Source of the DNA: Akkermansiaceae bacterium | GTDB taxonomy: Bacteria; Verrucomicrobiota; Verrucomicrobiia; Verrucomicrobiales; Akkermansiaceae | Length of the DNA stretch: 6,188 nucleotides | Direction of reading: 5' to 3' | Assembly: GCA_029288115.1 (NCBI GenBank) | Contig: JARFPV010000637.1 | Span: 1 to 6,188 of the forward strand | Shown: one piece after another, positions 6,139-6,188 of the stretch | Layout of the letters: each line of letters begins with the position of its first letter | How positions within the stretch are numbered: position 1 is the stretch's first letter | Program-made: the position numbers and the translations under genes | Notes under the pieces: generated by a model | The model's input: only the letters and a program-made list of their open reading frames with translations | Databases searched by the model: none | Told to the model about the DNA's origin: nothing

Positions 6139-6188
6139 CTGTCTCTTATACACATCTGACGCTGCCGACGAAGATTGTCTAGTGTTGG
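6139..6188. other. Nextera (Tn5) library adapter and index read-through, not genomic
   Basis: Bases 6139-6157 are CTGTCTCTTATACACATCT, exactly the 19-bp Tn5 mosaic end as read out of a Nextera insert. Bases 6158-6171 are GACGCTGCCGACGA, exactly the rest of the Read 1-side transposase adapter in reverse complement. The next ten bases (6172-6181, AGATTGTCTA) fit a 10-nt i5 index. They are followed by GTGT, the first bases of the P5-side adapter, before the match breaks in the last three bases. This is untrimmed adapter at a contig end, so the genome ends at 6138 here. Confidence 0.97.

Noticed and set aside
6139..6157. A perfect Tn5/IS50 mosaic end, suggesting a transposon boundary
   Set aside because: It continues directly into the Nextera Read 1-side adapter and an index at the contig edge, so it is library-preparation sequence.

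Overview
The window is a contig end from a bacterial chromosome of moderate GC content. It carries two convergent three-gene blocks, two regions of palindromic or inverted-repeat DNA, and a sequencing-library artefact at its right edge. The lineage cannot be fixed from the sequence alone. The LeuRS type, the lipoprotein and the short TAGGGAG/GGACA-type palindromes fit a Verrucomicrobiota-like environmental bacterium, but this is an inference from general resemblance and no search was run.

Left block, + strand (1-2969). The 3' two-thirds of leuS enters from the left edge. Four bases after it comes a small VOC (glyoxalase-fold) protein, and close behind that a helical predicted lipoprotein of unknown function. 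The tight spacing suggests one transcription unit. The LeuRS carries a short Gln/Asn/Ser-rich insert encoded by an imperfect DNA repeat (about 850-885).

Right block, - strand (5929-2979). A complete UvrD/Rep/PcrA-type superfamily 1 helicase is followed, with stop and start overlapping or nearly so, by a pRiA4b ORF-3-like protein and then an MmcQ/YjbR-family protein. The two blocks converge with only 9 bases between the lipoprotein and yjbR stop codons. The last two genes of the right block are separated by a compact 66-base element at 3333-3398. It is made of two head-to-head hairpins closed by an outer stem (REP/BIME-like). It supplies the stop codon of the upstream gene and ends three bases before the start codon of the downstream one.

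Right end (5930-6188). About 210 bases upstream of the helicase contain no gene. They hold an AT-rich inverted repeat around a strong GC-rich hairpin, plus a second small hairpin. From 6139 the sequence is a Nextera/Tn5 library adapter followed by what looks like an index, so true genomic sequence stops at about 6138.

Most of the window is ordinary housekeeping and accessory content. I see no CRISPR array, defence island, integrase or RNA gene. The observations most worth following up are the BIME-like element and its position, the repeat-encoded LeuRS insert, and the adapter contamination.
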